A stretch of 64,000 nucleotides of DNA from Bacteroidales bacterium (GCA_016934395.1 JAFGSZ010000020.1:1-64000), one strand, 5' to 3'. Counted from the stretch's first letter, positions 29,111-40,320 are shown. Made by a program: numbers and translations. The notes: generated by a model not told the origin, from the letters alone.

Positions 29111-29476
29111 ATGATACAACAAGAAAGCAGACTTTTAGTTGCAGATAATAGCGGTGCTAAAGAAGTACTTTGCATTCGTGTGCTTGGTGGCACCAGGAAA
29201 AAATACGCTTCGGTGGGCGACAAAATTGTGGTAACAGTAAAAAGCGCGATACCTTCAGGCGAAGTGAAAAAAGGTACGGTAAGTAAAGCTGTAATAGTTA
29301 GAACCAAAAAAGAGATCAGAAGATCGGATGGATCTTATATAAGGTTTGATGACAATGCCTGCGTATTATTAAATAATGTGGAAGAAATTCGGGGTACACG
29401 TATATTTGGTCCTGTTGCAAGAGAACTTAGAGACAATTATATGAAAATTGTTTCCCTGGCACCTGAAGTGCTTTAA
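29111..29476 (+). CDS. rplN: 50S ribosomal protein L14
   Basis: The 121-residue protein at the subunit interface begins [19 protein letters not shown], contains [13 protein letters not shown] and [14 protein letters not shown], and ends [10 protein letters not shown]. All are diagnostic. Confidence 0.99.
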   Translation: MIQQESRLLVADNSGAKEVLCIRVLGGTRKKYASVGDKIVVTVKSAIPSGEVKKGTVSKAVIVRTKKEIRRSDGSYIRFDDNACVLLNNVEEIRGTRIFGPVARELRDNYMKIVSLAPEVL

Positions 29477-29494
29477 CATTAAAAAACTAGTGTG

Positions 29495-29818
29495 ATGCAA
29501 AAGAAAATACACATAAAAAAGGGTGATACCGTATTCGTTAATGCTGGCGAATATAAAGGCCAAAAAGGACGGGTGCTGGAAGTAATCAGAAAAACCAACC
29601 GGGCTCTCGTGGAGGGTATCAATATGGTGTCTAAACACTCCAAGCCAAATTCACAAAACCCGCAGGGCGGGATTATTAAAAAAGAAGCCCCGGTGCATAT
29701 TTCCAACCTTATGTTAGTTGATCCTTCATCGGGTGAACCTACAAGAATTGGTAAGAAATTAGGCAGTAAAGATAAATTAGTACGATATTCAAAAAAATCA
29801 GGAGAGGAGATTAAGTAA
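29495..29818 (+). CDS. rplX: 50S ribosomal protein L24
   Basis: The 107-residue assembly initiator has a KOW motif ([20 protein letters not shown]). The ATG at 29495 is preferred over an in-frame GTG one codon earlier. Its stop codon TAA shares its last A with the rplE start (TAATG), implying translational coupling. Confidence 0.97.
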   Translation: MQKKIHIKKGDTVFVNAGEYKGQKGRVLEVIRKTNRALVEGINMVSKHSKPNSQNPQGGIIKKEAPVHISNLMLVDPSSGEPTRIGKKLGSKDKLVRYSKKSGEEIK

Positions 29819-30375
29819 TGGACTATACACCTACTCTTAAAAAGAAATACTACGACGAGATTGTACCCGCCTTATTAAAAGAATTTGGTTACAAATCCGT
29901 AATGAATGTACCCAAACTTAAGAAGATTATTCTTAACCAGGGAGTTGGTCAAGCTGTGGCAGACAAAAAACTTATTGATATTGCACAGGAAGAACTGACA
30001 ATAATTGCTGGTCAAAAAGCAATTCAGACCATGTCTAAAAAAGATATCTCAAATTTTAAACTGAGGAAAAAAATGCCTATTGGTGTTAAAGTTACCCTCA
30101 GAAGAGAAAAAATGTATGAATTCCTTGAAAGGTTAATCAGCGTGTCTTTACCCCGCATCAGAGATTTTAACGGGGTAACCAGCAAGCTGGATGGCCGGGG
30201 CAATTATACCATGGGAATTACAGAGCAAATTATTTTTCCTGAAATTGATATAGATAAAATCAATAAAATCCTCGGCCTCGAGATTACCTTTGTAACCTCC
30301 GCAGAATCCGATGAAGAGGGATATGCTTTATTAAGAGAATTTGGGATACCTTTTAGTAATATAAAAAGAAACTAG
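29818..30375 (+). CDS. rplE: 50S ribosomal protein L5
   Basis: The 185-residue 5S rRNA and P-site tRNA contact protein has [18 protein letters not shown], the KSKK-type [19 protein letters not shown] region and [19 protein letters not shown]. It overlaps the preceding stop by one base. Confidence 0.99.
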   Translation: MDYTPTLKKKYYDEIVPALLKEFGYKSVMNVPKLKKIILNQGVGQAVADKKLIDIAQEELTIIAGQKAIQTMSKKDISNFKLRKKMPIGVKVTLRREKMYEFLERLISVSLPRIRDFNGVTSKLDGRGNYTMGITEQIIFPEIDIDKINKILGLEITFVTSAESDEEGYALLREFGIPFSNIKRN

Positions 30376-30376
30376 T

Positions 30377-30646
30377 ATGGCGAAAGAATCTATGAAAGCT
30401 CGTGAAGTGAAGCGTAAAAAAATGGTTGACAGATACGCTGAGAAAAGAGCACAATTAAAAGCTGAAGGTGATTACCAGGCATTAAGCCGGCTCCCCAGAA
30501 ATTCTAATCCTATTCGTTTACATAATCGTTGTAAACTAACAGGTCGGCCCAAAGGTTACATCCGGCAATTTGGGATCAGCAGGATTACATTCAGAGAAAT
30601 GGCTTCTCAGGGACTTATTCCGGGTGTAAAAAAAGCAAGTTGGTAA
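30377..30646 (+). CDS. rpsN: 30S ribosomal protein S14 (zinc-free long form)
   Basis: The 89-residue protein is the long C-minus type: the short zinc-binding form has CxxC...CxxC, while this one has a single Cys in [13 protein letters not shown]. RDFGxxRxxFRE equivalent is [13 protein letters not shown], ending KKASW. One base separates it from rplE. Confidence 0.98.
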   Translation: MAKESMKAREVKRKKMVDRYAEKRAQLKAEGDYQALSRLPRNSNPIRLHNRCKLTGRPKGYIRQFGISRITFREMASQGLIPGVKKASW

Positions 30647-30678
30647 AAATTGATTAATAAGATAAATATTATAATAAC

Positions 30679-31074
30679 ATGACAGACCCGATTGCAGATT
30701 ATCTGACCAGAATTCGAAATGCCATTATGGCACGTCACAGGGTGGTAGAAATACCTGCGTCTAATCTTAAGAAGGATATTACAAAATTACTTTTTGAAAA
30801 GGGGTATATTTTGAATTATAAATTTGAAGAAAAAGATGCACAAGGTTCAATTAAGATCGCTTTAAAATATCATCCAGAAACTAAAAAGCCTGCTATTAAG
30901 CACCTTGAGCGTATTAGTCGACCGGGATTAAGAAAATACACCGGTGGTTCCGATTTGCCTCGTGTGCTCAACGGACTTGGGATAGCTATTGTTTCTACCT
31001 CTAAGGGTGTAATGACGGATAAAGAAGCCCGTTCAACGAATATTGGCGGTGAAGTATTATGTTACGTTTATTAA
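30679..31074 (+). CDS. rpsH: 30S ribosomal protein S8
   Basis: The 131-residue central-domain 16S binder starts [15 protein letters not shown] and ends with the signature [20 protein letters not shown]. In E. coli S8 represses the spc operon by binding mRNA near rplE; no obvious copy of that site was identified here. Confidence 0.99.
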   Translation: MTDPIADYLTRIRNAIMARHRVVEIPASNLKKDITKLLFEKGYILNYKFEEKDAQGSIKIALKYHPETKKPAIKHLERISRPGLRKYTGGSDLPRVLNGLGIAIVSTSKGVMTDKEARSTNIGGEVLCYVY

Positions 31075-31077
31075 ATC

Positions 31078-31083
31078 GGAGGA
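31078..31083 (+). promoter_or_regulatory. Strong Shine-Dalgarno-like site before rplF
   Basis: GGAGGA lies 7 bases before the rplF ATG (31091), an ideal spacing. Most genes in this window, including neighbours in the same operon, lack any such sequence. Confidence 0.55.
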
Positions 31084-31090
31084 ATTTTAA

Positions 31091-31645
31091 ATGTCAAGGA
31101 TAGGAAATTTACCAATAGATTTACCAAAAGGAGTAACCATCACTGTTGGCACCGACAATACAGTAAATGTAAAAGGTCCGCAGGGTGAACTTAACCAGAA
31201 GGTAGATCCTGATATTAAAGTTGAGGTAAAAGACAACCAGATTGTTGTGTCCCGGCCTACAGAACAAAAGAGGCATAAAGCCCTGCATGGTTTGTACCGT
31301 TCATTAATCAGCAATATGGTGGTTGGAGTTTCAGAAGGATATACCGTGCAACAGGAATTAGTGGGTGTTGGTTATAAAGCTGAAGCAAAAGGCCAGATAC
31401 TAGAACTTTCGCTGGGGTATTCACATGATATTCATGTTAGACTTCCCAGGGAAATTAAAGTAGAAACCAAAACCGAAAGAAGAAGTAACCCGGTGATTAC
31501 ATTATCGAGCGCAGACAAACAACTTATTGGACAAGTTGCTGCCAAAATCCGTTCATTAAGACCACCTGAACCCTATAAAGGAAAAGGTATACGGTTTGTT
31601 GGTGAACAGGTTCGCAAGAAAGCCGGTAAATCTGCAAGTGTATAA
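31091..31645 (+). CDS. rplF: 50S ribosomal protein L6
   Basis: The 184-residue duplicated-domain protein near the GTPase-associated centre has MSRIGNLPIDLPKGVT, VKGPQGEL, GVGYKAEAKG and the C-terminal PEPYKGKGIRFVGEQVRKKAGK. Normal length. Confidence 0.99.
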   Translation: MSRIGNLPIDLPKGVTITVGTDNTVNVKGPQGELNQKVDPDIKVEVKDNQIVVSRPTEQKRHKALHGLYRSLISNMVVGVSEGYTVQQELVGVGYKAEAKGQILELSLGYSHDIHVRLPREIKVETKTERRSNPVITLSSADKQLIGQVAAKIRSLRPPEPYKGKGIRFVGEQVRKKAGKSASV

Positions 31646-31664
31646 TAGATTAATTTAAAGAAAT

Positions 31665-32024
31665 ATGTCTTTAACGAAGCAAGAAAGAAGAATACGGATT
31701 AAAAGAAGAATCCGGAAAAAAATTTCAGGAACTGCCGATATACCAAGAATGTCTGTGTTTCGGAGCAATAAGCAGATTTATGTTCAGTTTATCGACGATT
31801 TATCAGGCAAAACACTGATGGCTGTTTCTTCACTTCAAAAAGAAATAGCTGACAAGAAAGATGTTAACAAAACCGAACAAGCCAAACTTGTTGGTAAAAT
31901 GGCTGCTGATGTTTCCAAACAGGCAGGTATCACCCAGGTGGTTTTTGACAGAAACGGTTATTTATATCATGGCAGGATTAAAGCTCTGGCTGATGCAGCC
32001 CGGGAAGGCGGATTAAAATTTTAA
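31665..32024 (+). CDS. rplR: 50S ribosomal protein L18
   Basis: The 119-residue 5S rRNA-binding protein has a basic N-terminus ([14 protein letters not shown]), [19 protein letters not shown] and [26 protein letters not shown], all characteristic. Confidence 0.99.
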   Translation: MSLTKQERRIRIKRRIRKKISGTADIPRMSVFRSNKQIYVQFIDDLSGKTLMAVSSLQKEIADKKDVNKTEQAKLVGKMAADVSKQAGITQVVFDRNGYLYHGRIKALADAAREGGLKF

Positions 32025-32030
32025 GAAATT

Positions 32031-32546
32031 ATGTCTACTAGTATTAGAAAAGTAAAAACAACGGATCTCGAGTTAAAAGACCGGCTGGTCAGCATCCAGC
32101 GAGTAACTAAAGTTACTAAAGGAGGGCGTACATTCAGCTTCTCGGCCATCGTAGTGGTGGGCAACGAAAATGGTATTGTGGGTTACGGACTGGGTAAAGC
32201 CAGTGAGGTGACCACCGCTATTGCCAAAGGAGTTGAAGATGCGAAAAAAAGCCTGATTAAAGTACCGGTTATTAACAGCACCATTCCTCATGAGCAATAT
32301 GCTAAATATGGAGGTGCCAGTGTTTTTATAAAACCTGCATCTAGTGGTACAGGAGTAAAAGCCGGTGGTGCTATGCGTGCTGTACTTGAAAGTGTGGGAG
32401 TGAAAGACGTGCTGGCAAAATCAAAAGGTTCATCAAACCCGCATAACCTTGTAAAAGCTACTTTTAATGCATTGCTGGAACTTCGGGATGCTTATACAGT
32501 TGCAAATCAGAGAGGCGTTAGCCTTGATAAAGTATTCAATGGTTAA
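32031..32546 (+). CDS. rpsE: 30S ribosomal protein S5
   Basis: The 171-residue protein acts in mRNA unwinding and accuracy. [31 protein letters not shown] and the domain 2 stretch [26 protein letters not shown] are diagnostic. Confidence 0.99.
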   Translation: MSTSIRKVKTTDLELKDRLVSIQRVTKVTKGGRTFSFSAIVVVGNENGIVGYGLGKASEVTTAIAKGVEDAKKSLIKVPVINSTIPHEQYAKYGGASVFIKPASSGTGVKAGGAMRAVLESVGVKDVLAKSKGSSNPHNLVKATFNALLELRDAYTVANQRGVSLDKVFNG

Positions 32547-32550
32547 AATC

Positions 32551-32555
32551 AGGAG
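32551..32555 (+). promoter_or_regulatory. Shine-Dalgarno-like site before rpmD
   Basis: AGGAG lies 10 bases before ATG 32566 and supports that codon, rather than upstream in-frame ATGs inside rpsE, as the L30 start. Confidence 0.45.
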
Positions 32556-32565
32556 AATTTTTACA

Positions 32566-32745
32566 ATGGCTAAAATTAAAATTACACAGGTAAAAAGCAA
32601 AATCGGGAGTACATTACGTCAAAAGCGCACTCTTGAAGCTTTAGGCTTAAAAAAAGTCGACGGAACTGTTGAATTGGAATCTACTCCCCAAATACTGGGA
32701 ATGGTAAATAAAGTTCGACATTTAATAACTGTACAGGAATTATAA
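32566..32745 (+). CDS. rpmD: 50S ribosomal protein L30
   Basis: The 59-residue protein starts MAKIKITQVKSKIG and has LRQKRTLEALGL and MVNKVRHLITVQE, the standard L30 pattern. The open frame extends upstream into rpsE, but those residues do not fit the family; start 32566 gives the normal length. Confidence 0.97.
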   Translation: MAKIKITQVKSKIGSTLRQKRTLEALGLKKVDGTVELESTPQILGMVNKVRHLITVQEL

Positions 32746-32758
32746 ATAATATTAAGAT

Positions 32759-33205
32759 ATGGATTTAAGTAGTTTAAAACCGGCAAAAGGCTCTACTAAG
32801 AGTGAGAAACGAATTGGCAGGGGCCAGGGCTCGGGATATGGCGGCACATCAACCAAAGGTCATAAAGGAGCAAAATCCAGATCGGGATACAAAAGAAAGA
32901 TCGGATTTGAAGGAGGACAAATGCCTTTACAAAGACGTGTGCCCAAATTTGGTTTTAAAAATATTAACAGAGTAGAATATAAAGGAATTAACATTAATGT
33001 TATTCAGGCGCTGGCCGATAAGAGGAAAATAAAGGAAATTGATTTCCAGACACTTGTTGATGCCGGACTGGCCCAGAAAAACGATAAAATTAAAATTCTT
33101 GGTAACGGAAAGCTTACCTCAAAACTGGAAATTAAAGCTCATGCATTTTCAAAATCAGCGGTTAAGGCCATTGAAGACCTTGAAGGAAACGCTGTAAAAA
33201 TATAA
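32759..33205 (+). CDS. rplO: 50S ribosomal protein L15
   Basis: The 148-residue late-assembly protein has the Gly-rich basic N-terminal arm ([22 protein letters not shown] is the region around residues 20-41), [15 protein letters not shown], and a C-terminal [14 protein letters not shown]. Four bases separate its stop from the secY ATG. Confidence 0.98.
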   Translation: MDLSSLKPAKGSTKSEKRIGRGQGSGYGGTSTKGHKGAKSRSGYKRKIGFEGGQMPLQRRVPKFGFKNINRVEYKGININVIQALADKRKIKEIDFQTLVDAGLAQKNDKIKILGNGKLTSKLEIKAHAFSKSAVKAIEDLEGNAVKI

Positions 33206-33209
33206 TTTG

Positions 33210-34535
33210 ATGAAAGAATTTATCGAGACCCTAAAAAATATTTTCAAAATTGAGGATTTACGCCAGAGAATTCTTTACACCCTTGGTATTTTATTGGTTT
33301 ACCGTCTTGGTGCTGAAGTGGTTCTTCCGGGTGTTGATCCATCAAAATTGCAATTATTGCAACAACGGACATCTGAAGGTGTGTTAGGAATACTGGATAT
33401 GTTCTCAGGTGGGGCTTTTTCAAAAGCTTCAATTTTTGCCCTGGGAATTATGCCTTATATTTCTGCTTCCATTGTTGTTCAATTGTTGGGGATTGCCATC
33501 CCTTATTTTCAACGCTTACAAAAAGAAGGTGAAAGCGGCAGAAGAAAAATCAATCAGATTACAAGGTACCTTACAGTACTTATTCTGCTTGTTCAGGCTC
33601 CCGGTTATTTAACCCAGATACCACTTGAAGCGAGGGCGCTTCCCGGAACCTATTTTACCATCTCCTCGGTAATTATTCTTATCTCAGGTACAATGTTTGT
33701 AATGTGGCTCGGAGAGCGGATTACCGATAAAGGCATAGGAAACGGAATTTCCCTGATTATTATGATCGGGATTATCGCACGCTTTCCGTTTGCACTTTTT
33801 GGTGAATGGACAGCAAGACTGGAAAAACAAGGTGGTGGATTAGTTGCATTCTTATTAGAACTGGTATTTTTGTTCCTTGTATTTGTAGTAAGTATATTAT
33901 TGGTGCAGGGTACAAGACGTATTCCTGTTCAGTATGCAAAACGAATTGTGGGAAATAAACAATATGGAGGCGTTCGACAGTATATCCCGCTTAAAGTTAA
34001 TGCTGCCGGAGTTATGCCAATTATTTTTGCCCAGGCAATAATGACGTTGCCGTTGGCCTTTGCAAAATTTGGAGGAGAATCCATGTCGGGATTTATAGCT
34101 ACATTTGCAAATTTTACCGGATTTTGGTATAATTTTGTATTTGCTGTGATGATTGTATTGTTTACTTATTTTTATACCGCCATTACGATTAATCCCACAC
34201 AAATGGCCGAAGATATGAAGAAGAATGGCGGCTTTATTCCCGGGGTAAAACCGGGGAGGAAGACAGTGGAATTTTTAGATGGTATAATGTCGAAAATTAC
34301 ATTGCCGGGTTCTATTTTCCTTGCACTTGTGGCTATTATGCCTGCTTTTGCAATGATGGCAGGAGTAACGCAGGGATTTGCTCTGTTTTATGGAGGAACT
34401 TCGCTTTTAATTTTAGTAGGTGTTGTACTCGATACATTACAACAAATAGAAAGTCATTTGTTGATGCGCAGATACGATGGATTGATGAAATCCGGCAGAA
34501 TAAAAGGAAGAGCCGGCGGACCATCTTCCATCTAA
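33210..34535 (+). CDS. secY: Preprotein translocase subunit SecY
   Basis: The 441-residue inner-membrane protein has ten hydrophobic segments and forms the Sec channel with SecE and SecG. The plug region (GILDMFSGGAFSKASIFALGI) and the conserved cytoplasmic loops (RIPVQYAKR; FIPGVKPGRKT) are present. ATG at 33210 is preferred over an in-frame TTG one codon upstream. The adk gene often found next in other phyla is missing; map follows directly. Confidence 0.98.
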   Translation: MKEFIETLKNIFKIEDLRQRILYTLGILLVYRLGAEVVLPGVDPSKLQLLQQRTSEGVLGILDMFSGGAFSKASIFALGIMPYISASIVVQLLGIAIPYFQRLQKEGESGRRKINQITRYLTVLILLVQAPGYLTQIPLEARALPGTYFTISSVIILISGTMFVMWLGERITDKGIGNGISLIIMIGIIARFPFALFGEWTARLEKQGGGLVAFLLELVFLFLVFVVSILLVQGTRRIPVQYAKRIVGNKQYGGVRQYIPLKVNAAGVMPIIFAQAIMTLPLAFAKFGGESMSGFIATFANFTGFWYNFVFAVMIVLFTYFYTAITINPTQMAEDMKKNGGFIPGVKPGRKTVEFLDGIMSKITLPGSIFLALVAIMPAFAMMAGVTQGFALFYGGTSLLILVGVVLDTLQQIESHLLMRRYDGLMKSGRIKGRAGGPSSI

Positions 34536-34554
34536 ATTATGAATACGTTCTTTG

Positions 34555-35337
34555 ATGATCTATATTAAAACAGCCGAGGAAATAGAACTGTTGCGATTAA
34601 GCAATGATCTGGTATCACGAACCCTTGCTGCTGTTGCTGAATTAATAAAACCAGGTGTTACAACCAATCAACTGGATGTATGCGCCGAGGAATTTATAAG
34701 AGACCATAGTGCAGTTCCCGGGTTCTTAAATTACAAGGGATATCCCAAAACACTATGCACCTCGGTAAATAGCCAGGTTGTGCATGGAATCCCTTCTGAA
34801 TATGAACTAAAAGAAGGCGATATTGTTTCGATAGATTGTGGTGTTATCCTGAACAAGTATTATGGAGATTCGGCTTATACTTTTGCAGTGGGCGAAATCG
34901 ATAAAAAGGTGGAAAATCTTTTACAGGTTACCCGGGAATCATTGTTTAAAGGTATTGAACAGGCCACAGCAGGTAAAAGAATTGGAGATATAGGAAATGC
35001 CGTTCAAATGTATTGTGAATCGTTCGGGTATTCAGTAGTAAGAGAAATGGTAGGGCATGGTTTGGGTAAATATCTTCATGAGTCACCGGAAGTTCCCAAT
35101 TACGGAAAAAGGGGTACGGGTCCAAAACTTACTAAAGGTATGGTAATTTGTATTGAACCAATGATTAACCTTGGCCGGAAGGACATAGTTCAGGAAAATG
35201 ACGGTTGGACCATACGGACTCATGATCAGTATCCATCGGCACACTTTGAACTGGCTGTTGCAATAGATCACGAAAAGGCAGATATATTATCGACGTTTAA
35301 ATATATAGAAGAAGTATTAAAACTTAAAAAACAGTAA
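34555..35337 (+). CDS. map: Type I methionine aminopeptidase
   Basis: The 260-residue metallopeptidase removes N-terminal Met from nascent proteins. Metal ligands: two Asp in SIDCGVILNKYYGDSAY, His in MVGHGLGKYLHE, Glu in CIEPMI and the late Glu in SAHFELAVAI. ATG at 34555 is preferred to the in-frame TTG one codon earlier. It lacks an N-terminal zinc/SH3 extension. Confidence 0.98.
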   Translation: MIYIKTAEEIELLRLSNDLVSRTLAAVAELIKPGVTTNQLDVCAEEFIRDHSAVPGFLNYKGYPKTLCTSVNSQVVHGIPSEYELKEGDIVSIDCGVILNKYYGDSAYTFAVGEIDKKVENLLQVTRESLFKGIEQATAGKRIGDIGNAVQMYCESFGYSVVREMVGHGLGKYLHESPEVPNYGKRGTGPKLTKGMVICIEPMINLGRKDIVQENDGWTIRTHDQYPSAHFELAVAIDHEKADILSTFKYIEEVLKLKKQ

Positions 35338-35352
35338 ACAAAAAATTTGTGT

Positions 35353-35571
35353 ATGGCAAAACAGCCGGCTATCGAACAAGATGGTACCATAAAAGAAGCT
35401 TTGTCAAATGCAATGTTTCGTGTGGAATTAGAAAATGGACATGTGATTACAGCTCATATTTCAGGCAAAATGCGCATGCATTACATTAAAATATTACCCG
35501 GCGATAAAGTACGATTGGAAATGTCGCCATACGATTTAACAAAAGGAAGAATAACATTTAGATATAAATAA
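35353..35571 (+). CDS. infA: Translation initiation factor IF-1
   Basis: The 72-residue OB-fold factor blocks the A site during initiation. [36 protein letters not shown] and [23 protein letters not shown] match the family. The ATG at 35353 gives the standard N-terminus; a TTG two codons upstream is rejected. Confidence 0.98.
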   Translation: MAKQPAIEQDGTIKEALSNAMFRVELENGHVITAHISGKMRMHYIKILPGDKVRLEMSPYDLTKGRITFRYK

Positions 35572-35586
35572 GAAACGCAAATAACA

Positions 35587-35703
35587 ATGAAGATCAGAAC
35601 CTCTGTTAAGAAGCGCAGCTCCGATGATAAAATTGTAAGGAGAAAAGGACGTTTATACGTGATTAATAAAAAGAACCCGAAACACAAACAGCGTCAGGGT
35701 TAA
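35587..35703 (+). CDS. rpmJ: 50S ribosomal protein L36 (zinc-free form)
   Basis: The 38-residue protein starts [20 protein letters not shown] and ends [10 protein letters not shown]. The three Cys that bind zinc in C-plus L36 (E. coli positions 11, 14 and 27) are Ser/Asp, Lys and Lys/Asn type residues here, so it cannot hold the Zn ribbon. It sits in the canonical place between infA and rpsM. Confidence 0.97.
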   Translation: MKIRTSVKKRSSDDKIVRRKGRLYVINKKNPKHKQRQG

Positions 35704-35737
35704 TTAACAAATTTTAAATTTTATTAAATTTTATTCT

Positions 35738-36115
35738 ATGGCTAGAATAGTTGGTGTAGACTTACCAAAAGAAAAAAGAGGAGAAATAGGATTAACCTAT
35801 ATTTATGGTATTGGACGCAGCACGGCCCAAAAAATTCTTGATTCGGCAGGCATCGACCGGAATATTAAAGTTGAGGACTGGACCGATGAACAAATCGGAA
35901 AAATCAGGAAGTATGTTGGCGAAAATTTTAAGGTAGAAGGTGAACTTCGTTCTTCTGTTCAATTAAACATCAAACGCTTAATGGATATTGGTTCATATCG
36001 CGGTATCCGGCATCGTACCGGTTTACCTGTGAGGGGTCAGAGTACAAAAAATAACGCAAGGACCAGAAAAGGAAGAAGAAGGACTGTTGCAAATAAAAAG
36101 AAAGCTACCAAATAA
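35738..36115 (+). CDS. rpsM: 30S ribosomal protein S13
   Basis: The 125-residue head protein contacts P-site t[29 protein letters not shown], then [27 protein letters not shown], then a Lys-rich tail. First gene of the alpha-operon section. Confidence 0.99.
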   Translation: MARIVGVDLPKEKRGEIGLTYIYGIGRSTAQKILDSAGIDRNIKVEDWTDEQIGKIRKYVGENFKVEGELRSSVQLNIKRLMDIGSYRGIRHRTGLPVRGQSTKNNARTRKGRRRTVANKKKATK

Positions 36116-36125
36116 GAAATAAATT

Positions 36126-36515
36126 ATGGCAAAAAAAACTGGATCATCAAAGAAAAGAGTAGTACAAGTTGAGCCCGTTGGACAGGCTCATATCCATGCA
36201 TCATTCAACAATATTATAATTTCCCTTACAAATAATCAGGGTCAGGTAATTTCATGGGCTTCAGCAGGCAAAATGGGATTTAGAGGCTCGAAGAAAAACA
36301 CACCCTATGCAGCACAAACAGCTGCCCAGGATTGCGCTAAAGTTGCGTTCGACCTTGGTTTGAGAAAGGTAAAAGTTTTTGTTAAAGGCCCCGGTGCAGG
36401 CCGAGAATCGGCAATCCGTACCATTCATACTTCAGGAATTGAAGTCACTGAAATCGTTGACATTACACCCTTACCACATAACGGTTGCCGACCGCCAAAC
36501 AGAAGACGGGTATAA
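36126..36515 (+). CDS. rpsK: 30S ribosomal protein S11
   Basis: The 129-residue platform protein has [40 protein letters not shown], and the end [18 protein letters not shown], which is diagnostic. Confidence 0.99.
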   Translation: MAKKTGSSKKRVVQVEPVGQAHIHASFNNIIISLTNNQGQVISWASAGKMGFRGSKKNTPYAAQTAAQDCAKVAFDLGLRKVKVFVKGPGAGRESAIRTIHTSGIEVTEIVDITPLPHNGCRPPNRRRV

Positions 36516-36555
36516 GGTATTCAGAGTTGAATTATTAAAAATTATTATATATAGA

Positions 36556-37161
36556 ATGGCTAGATATATTGGACCAAAATCAAAAATTGCCAGAAAGTTT
36601 GGAGAACCAATCTTTGGAAGTGATAGAAGCTTTGAGAAAAAGAATTATCCTCCCGGAATGCACGGTGTTAACAAACGCAGGAGAAAACTTTCTGAATATG
36701 GCACTCAGCTTAAGGAAAAACAAAAGGCTAAATATACCTATGGGATCCTTGAAAAACAATTTGTTAATTTATTCAAAAAGGCTTCCAGCAGTAAAGGTGT
36801 TACCGGTGAGGTACTGCTTCAATTACTTGAATCAAGACTTGATAATGTAGTTTACCGGATGAACATTGCACCTACACGTTCAGGCGCCAGGCAGCTTGTA
36901 ACCCACAATCATATTACAGTAAACGGTGAAGTAGTGAGTATTCCATCGTATACCTTACGACCCGGAGATATAATTGGTGTTCGTGAAAAATCAAAATCAC
37001 TTGAGGTTATTATCAATTCGCTCGAAGGTAAAAGTTTACGCTATTCCTGGTTAGAATGGGATTCTTCACAGTTAACCGGGAAATTTATGAATCGGCCCGA
37101 AAGAGAAGAAATACCCGAAAATATTAAAGAACAATTAATTGTAGAATTATATTCTAAATAA
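36556..37161 (+). CDS. rpsD: 30S ribosomal protein S4
   Basis: The 201-residue primary 16S binder starts [18 protein letters not shown] and has an S4 RNA-binding domain ([20 protein letters not shown]). An open frame reaching back to 36379 overlaps rpsK and is not the start. In E. coli S4 represses the alpha operon; a pseudoknot target ahead of rpsM could not be judged by eye. Confidence 0.98.
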   Translation: MARYIGPKSKIARKFGEPIFGSDRSFEKKNYPPGMHGVNKRRRKLSEYGTQLKEKQKAKYTYGILEKQFVNLFKKASSSKGVTGEVLLQLLESRLDNVVYRMNIAPTRSGARQLVTHNHITVNGEVVSIPSYTLRPGDIIGVREKSKSLEVIINSLEGKSLRYSWLEWDSSQLTGKFMNRPEREEIPENIKEQLIVELYSK

Positions 37162-37168
37162 AATATTT

Positions 37169-38161
37169 ATGGCAATTTTAGCATTTCAGAAACCCGATAA
37201 AGTTATATTGGTCGATTCGGATGAGAATTTCGGTAAATTCGAATTTCGTCCTCTTGAACCAGGTTACGGTATCACTATCGGTAATGCTTTACGGCGAATT
37301 CTGCTATCTTCTTTAGAAGGGTACGCTATAACAACAATAAAAGTAGAAGGTGTAGAACACGAGTTTTCTTCAATTACCGGAGTAATCGAAGATGTAACGG
37401 ATGTTATCCTTAATCTGAAACAGGTACGGTTCAAAAAACAAATCGACGATGTTGACGACGAACGGATAATGATTTCCATAACAGGACAGGAAGTTTTAAA
37501 AGCAGGTGACTTAGACCGGTTTTTGACCAGTTTTAAAGTATTAAATCCTGAACTGGAAATATGTCATATGGAGTCTGATGTGGATTTGCAGATGGAGATT
37601 ACAATTAATAAAGGCCGCGGTTATGTACCTGCAGAAGAAAATAAACCTCTCGATGCAGAGTTTGGTCTTATACCCATCGATGCTGTTTTTACTCCTATCA
37701 AAAATGTGAAATATGCAGTTGAAAATTATCGTGTAGAGCAAAAAACAGATTATGAAAAACTGGTTTTTGAAATTCAAACAGATGGTTCCATTCATGCAAA
37801 GGATGCATTAAAAGAAGCTGCAAAAATTCTAATCTATCACTTTATGCTTTTCTCCGACGAAAAGATCACTCTCGATGCAGATGAGCGTTCAGCTAACGAA
37901 GAATTTGATGAAGAAGTACTTCATATGCGTCAGTTGCTGAAAACAAAACTTGTAGATCTGGATCTTTCAGTAAGGGCATTAAATTGCTTAAAAGCTGCTG
38001 AAGTGGATACTTTAGGGGATCTTGTGAAATTTAATAAAAACGATCTGCTGAAATTCAGAAATTTCGGTAAAAAATCTCTTACCGAATTAGATGAACTGCT
38101 GTCAAGCATGAACCTAAACTTCGGTATGGACATAAGTAAATATAAACTTAATAAGGATTAA
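37169..38161 (+). CDS. rpoA: DNA-directed RNA polymerase subunit alpha
   Basis: The 330-residue subunit has an N-terminal assembly domain ([21 protein letters not shown] and VTDVILNLK) and a C-terminal DNA/activator-binding domain (about 245-320) with [20 protein letters not shown] and [16 protein letters not shown]. Normal length and complete. Confidence 0.99.
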   Translation: MAILAFQKPDKVILVDSDENFGKFEFRPLEPGYGITIGNALRRILLSSLEGYAITTIKVEGVEHEFSSITGVIEDVTDVILNLKQVRFKKQIDDVDDERIMISITGQEVLKAGDLDRFLTSFKVLNPELEICHMESDVDLQMEITINKGRGYVPAEENKPLDAEFGLIPIDAVFTPIKNVKYAVENYRVEQKTDYEKLVFEIQTDGSIHAKDALKEAAKILIYHFMLFSDEKITLDADERSANEEFDEEVLHMRQLLKTKLVDLDLSVRALNCLKAAEVDTLGDLVKFNKNDLLKFRNFGKKSLTELDELLSSMNLNFGMDISKYKLNKD

Positions 38162-38199
38162 CGGGAGTTGATACCCTGTAAATAAATTTGATATTTAAA

Positions 38200-38898
38200 A
38201 TGCGACACAGGAAAAATTTCAATCATTTAGGGCGGAAAAGCGGACACAGAAAGGCTATGCTGTCAAATATGGCAAGTTCATTAATAATGCATAAACGCAT
38301 CCAGACAACTACTGCAAAAGCAAAAGCCCTGCGGAGTTTTGTAGAACCTCTTTTAACAAAGTCAAAAGATGATTCTACGCATTCAAGAAGGATTGTATTT
38401 AGCAAATTGCAGGATAAAGAAGCGGTAACCGAATTATTCCGTGACGTTTCTCCTAAAATTATTGACAGGCCCGGCGGGTATACAAGGATCTTGAAAACCG
38501 GAACAAGACTTGGTGATAATGCCGATATGTGTGTGATCGAGCTGGTAGACTATAATGAAAATTTATTGGCTGCTCAGGAAGAAAAAGGCGGTAAATCCAA
38601 AAGAAGAAGACGGGGTTCGTCTAAGAAGAAAGAAGATAGTCCTAAGGCTGTAGCAGCACCTCAGACTGACCTTGAAAAGAAAACTCCTGCTGTTGAAGAA
38701 ACTAAAGAGATAACTTCTGAAGAAGCTGCTCCAGAAGCGGCTAAAGCCGAAGAAACTGTAAATACAAATGAAGTAATCGCTGAAGATACCGCAGTTGCTG
38801 AAGAAGCAGCGGAAATAAAAGCTGAGGACAAAGACGTCTCAGAAAAAAACGATGATCAGTCAGAAGAAACTCCGGAAGAAGAACCAAAGAAAGAATAA
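38200..38898 (+). CDS. rplQ: 50S ribosomal protein L17 with long acidic C-terminal tail
   Basis: The 232-residue protein has the L17 core (about 1-120: [20 protein letters not shown] and [16 protein letters not shown]), then a basic patch [13 protein letters not shown], and then about 95 residues made almost only of Glu, Ala, Thr, Asp and Lys. E. coli L17 is 127 residues. Such tails occur in Bacteroidota L17; their role is unknown. ATG at 38200 is preferred to the in-frame TTG at 38188. Last gene of the operon. Confidence 0.97.
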   Translation: MRHRKNFNHLGRKSGHRKAMLSNMASSLIMHKRIQTTTAKAKALRSFVEPLLTKSKDDSTHSRRIVFSKLQDKEAVTELFRDVSPKIIDRPGGYTRILKTGTRLGDNADMCVIELVDYNENLLAAQEEKGGKSKRRRRGSSKKKEDSPKAVAAPQTDLEKKTPAVEETKEITSEEAAPEAAKAEETVNTNEVIAEDTAVAEEAAEIKAEDKDVSEKNDDQSEETPEEEPKKE

Positions 38899-38934
38899 TA
38901 CGCTTCTCGTGAATACAATATTTTATCAAAGATA

Positions 38935-38967
38935 GGGATAAGGCTGTAATCAACTTATCCCTTTTTT
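38935..38967 (+). terminator. Rho-independent terminator of the ribosomal protein operon
   Basis: GGGATAAG (38935-38942) pairs perfectly with CTTATCCC (38954-38961) across an 11-base loop and is followed by TTTTTT (38962-38967). Confidence 0.88.
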
Positions 38968-39002
38968 GTTCAAACTGAATTATAAACTAATATAAAACTT
39001 AA

Positions 39003-40298
<1,296 letters not shown>

Positions 40299-40320
40299 TA
40301 ACCGATCGTTTGTTTGATAT

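Noticed and set aside
32467-32565. Upstream extension of the L30 reading frame into rpsE
   Set aside because: Extra 33 residues are rpsE in another frame; ATG 32566 with an AGGAG site gives normal L30.
36379-36555. Upstream extension of the S4 reading frame into rpsK
   Set aside because: The added residues do not fit S4 and overlap a real gene; ATG 36556 gives the conserved N-terminus.
24243-38934. Search for attenuators or riboswitches inside the ribosomal operon gaps
   Set aside because: Gaps are short and AT-rich; nothing with convincing stem plus T-tract was seen before 38935.
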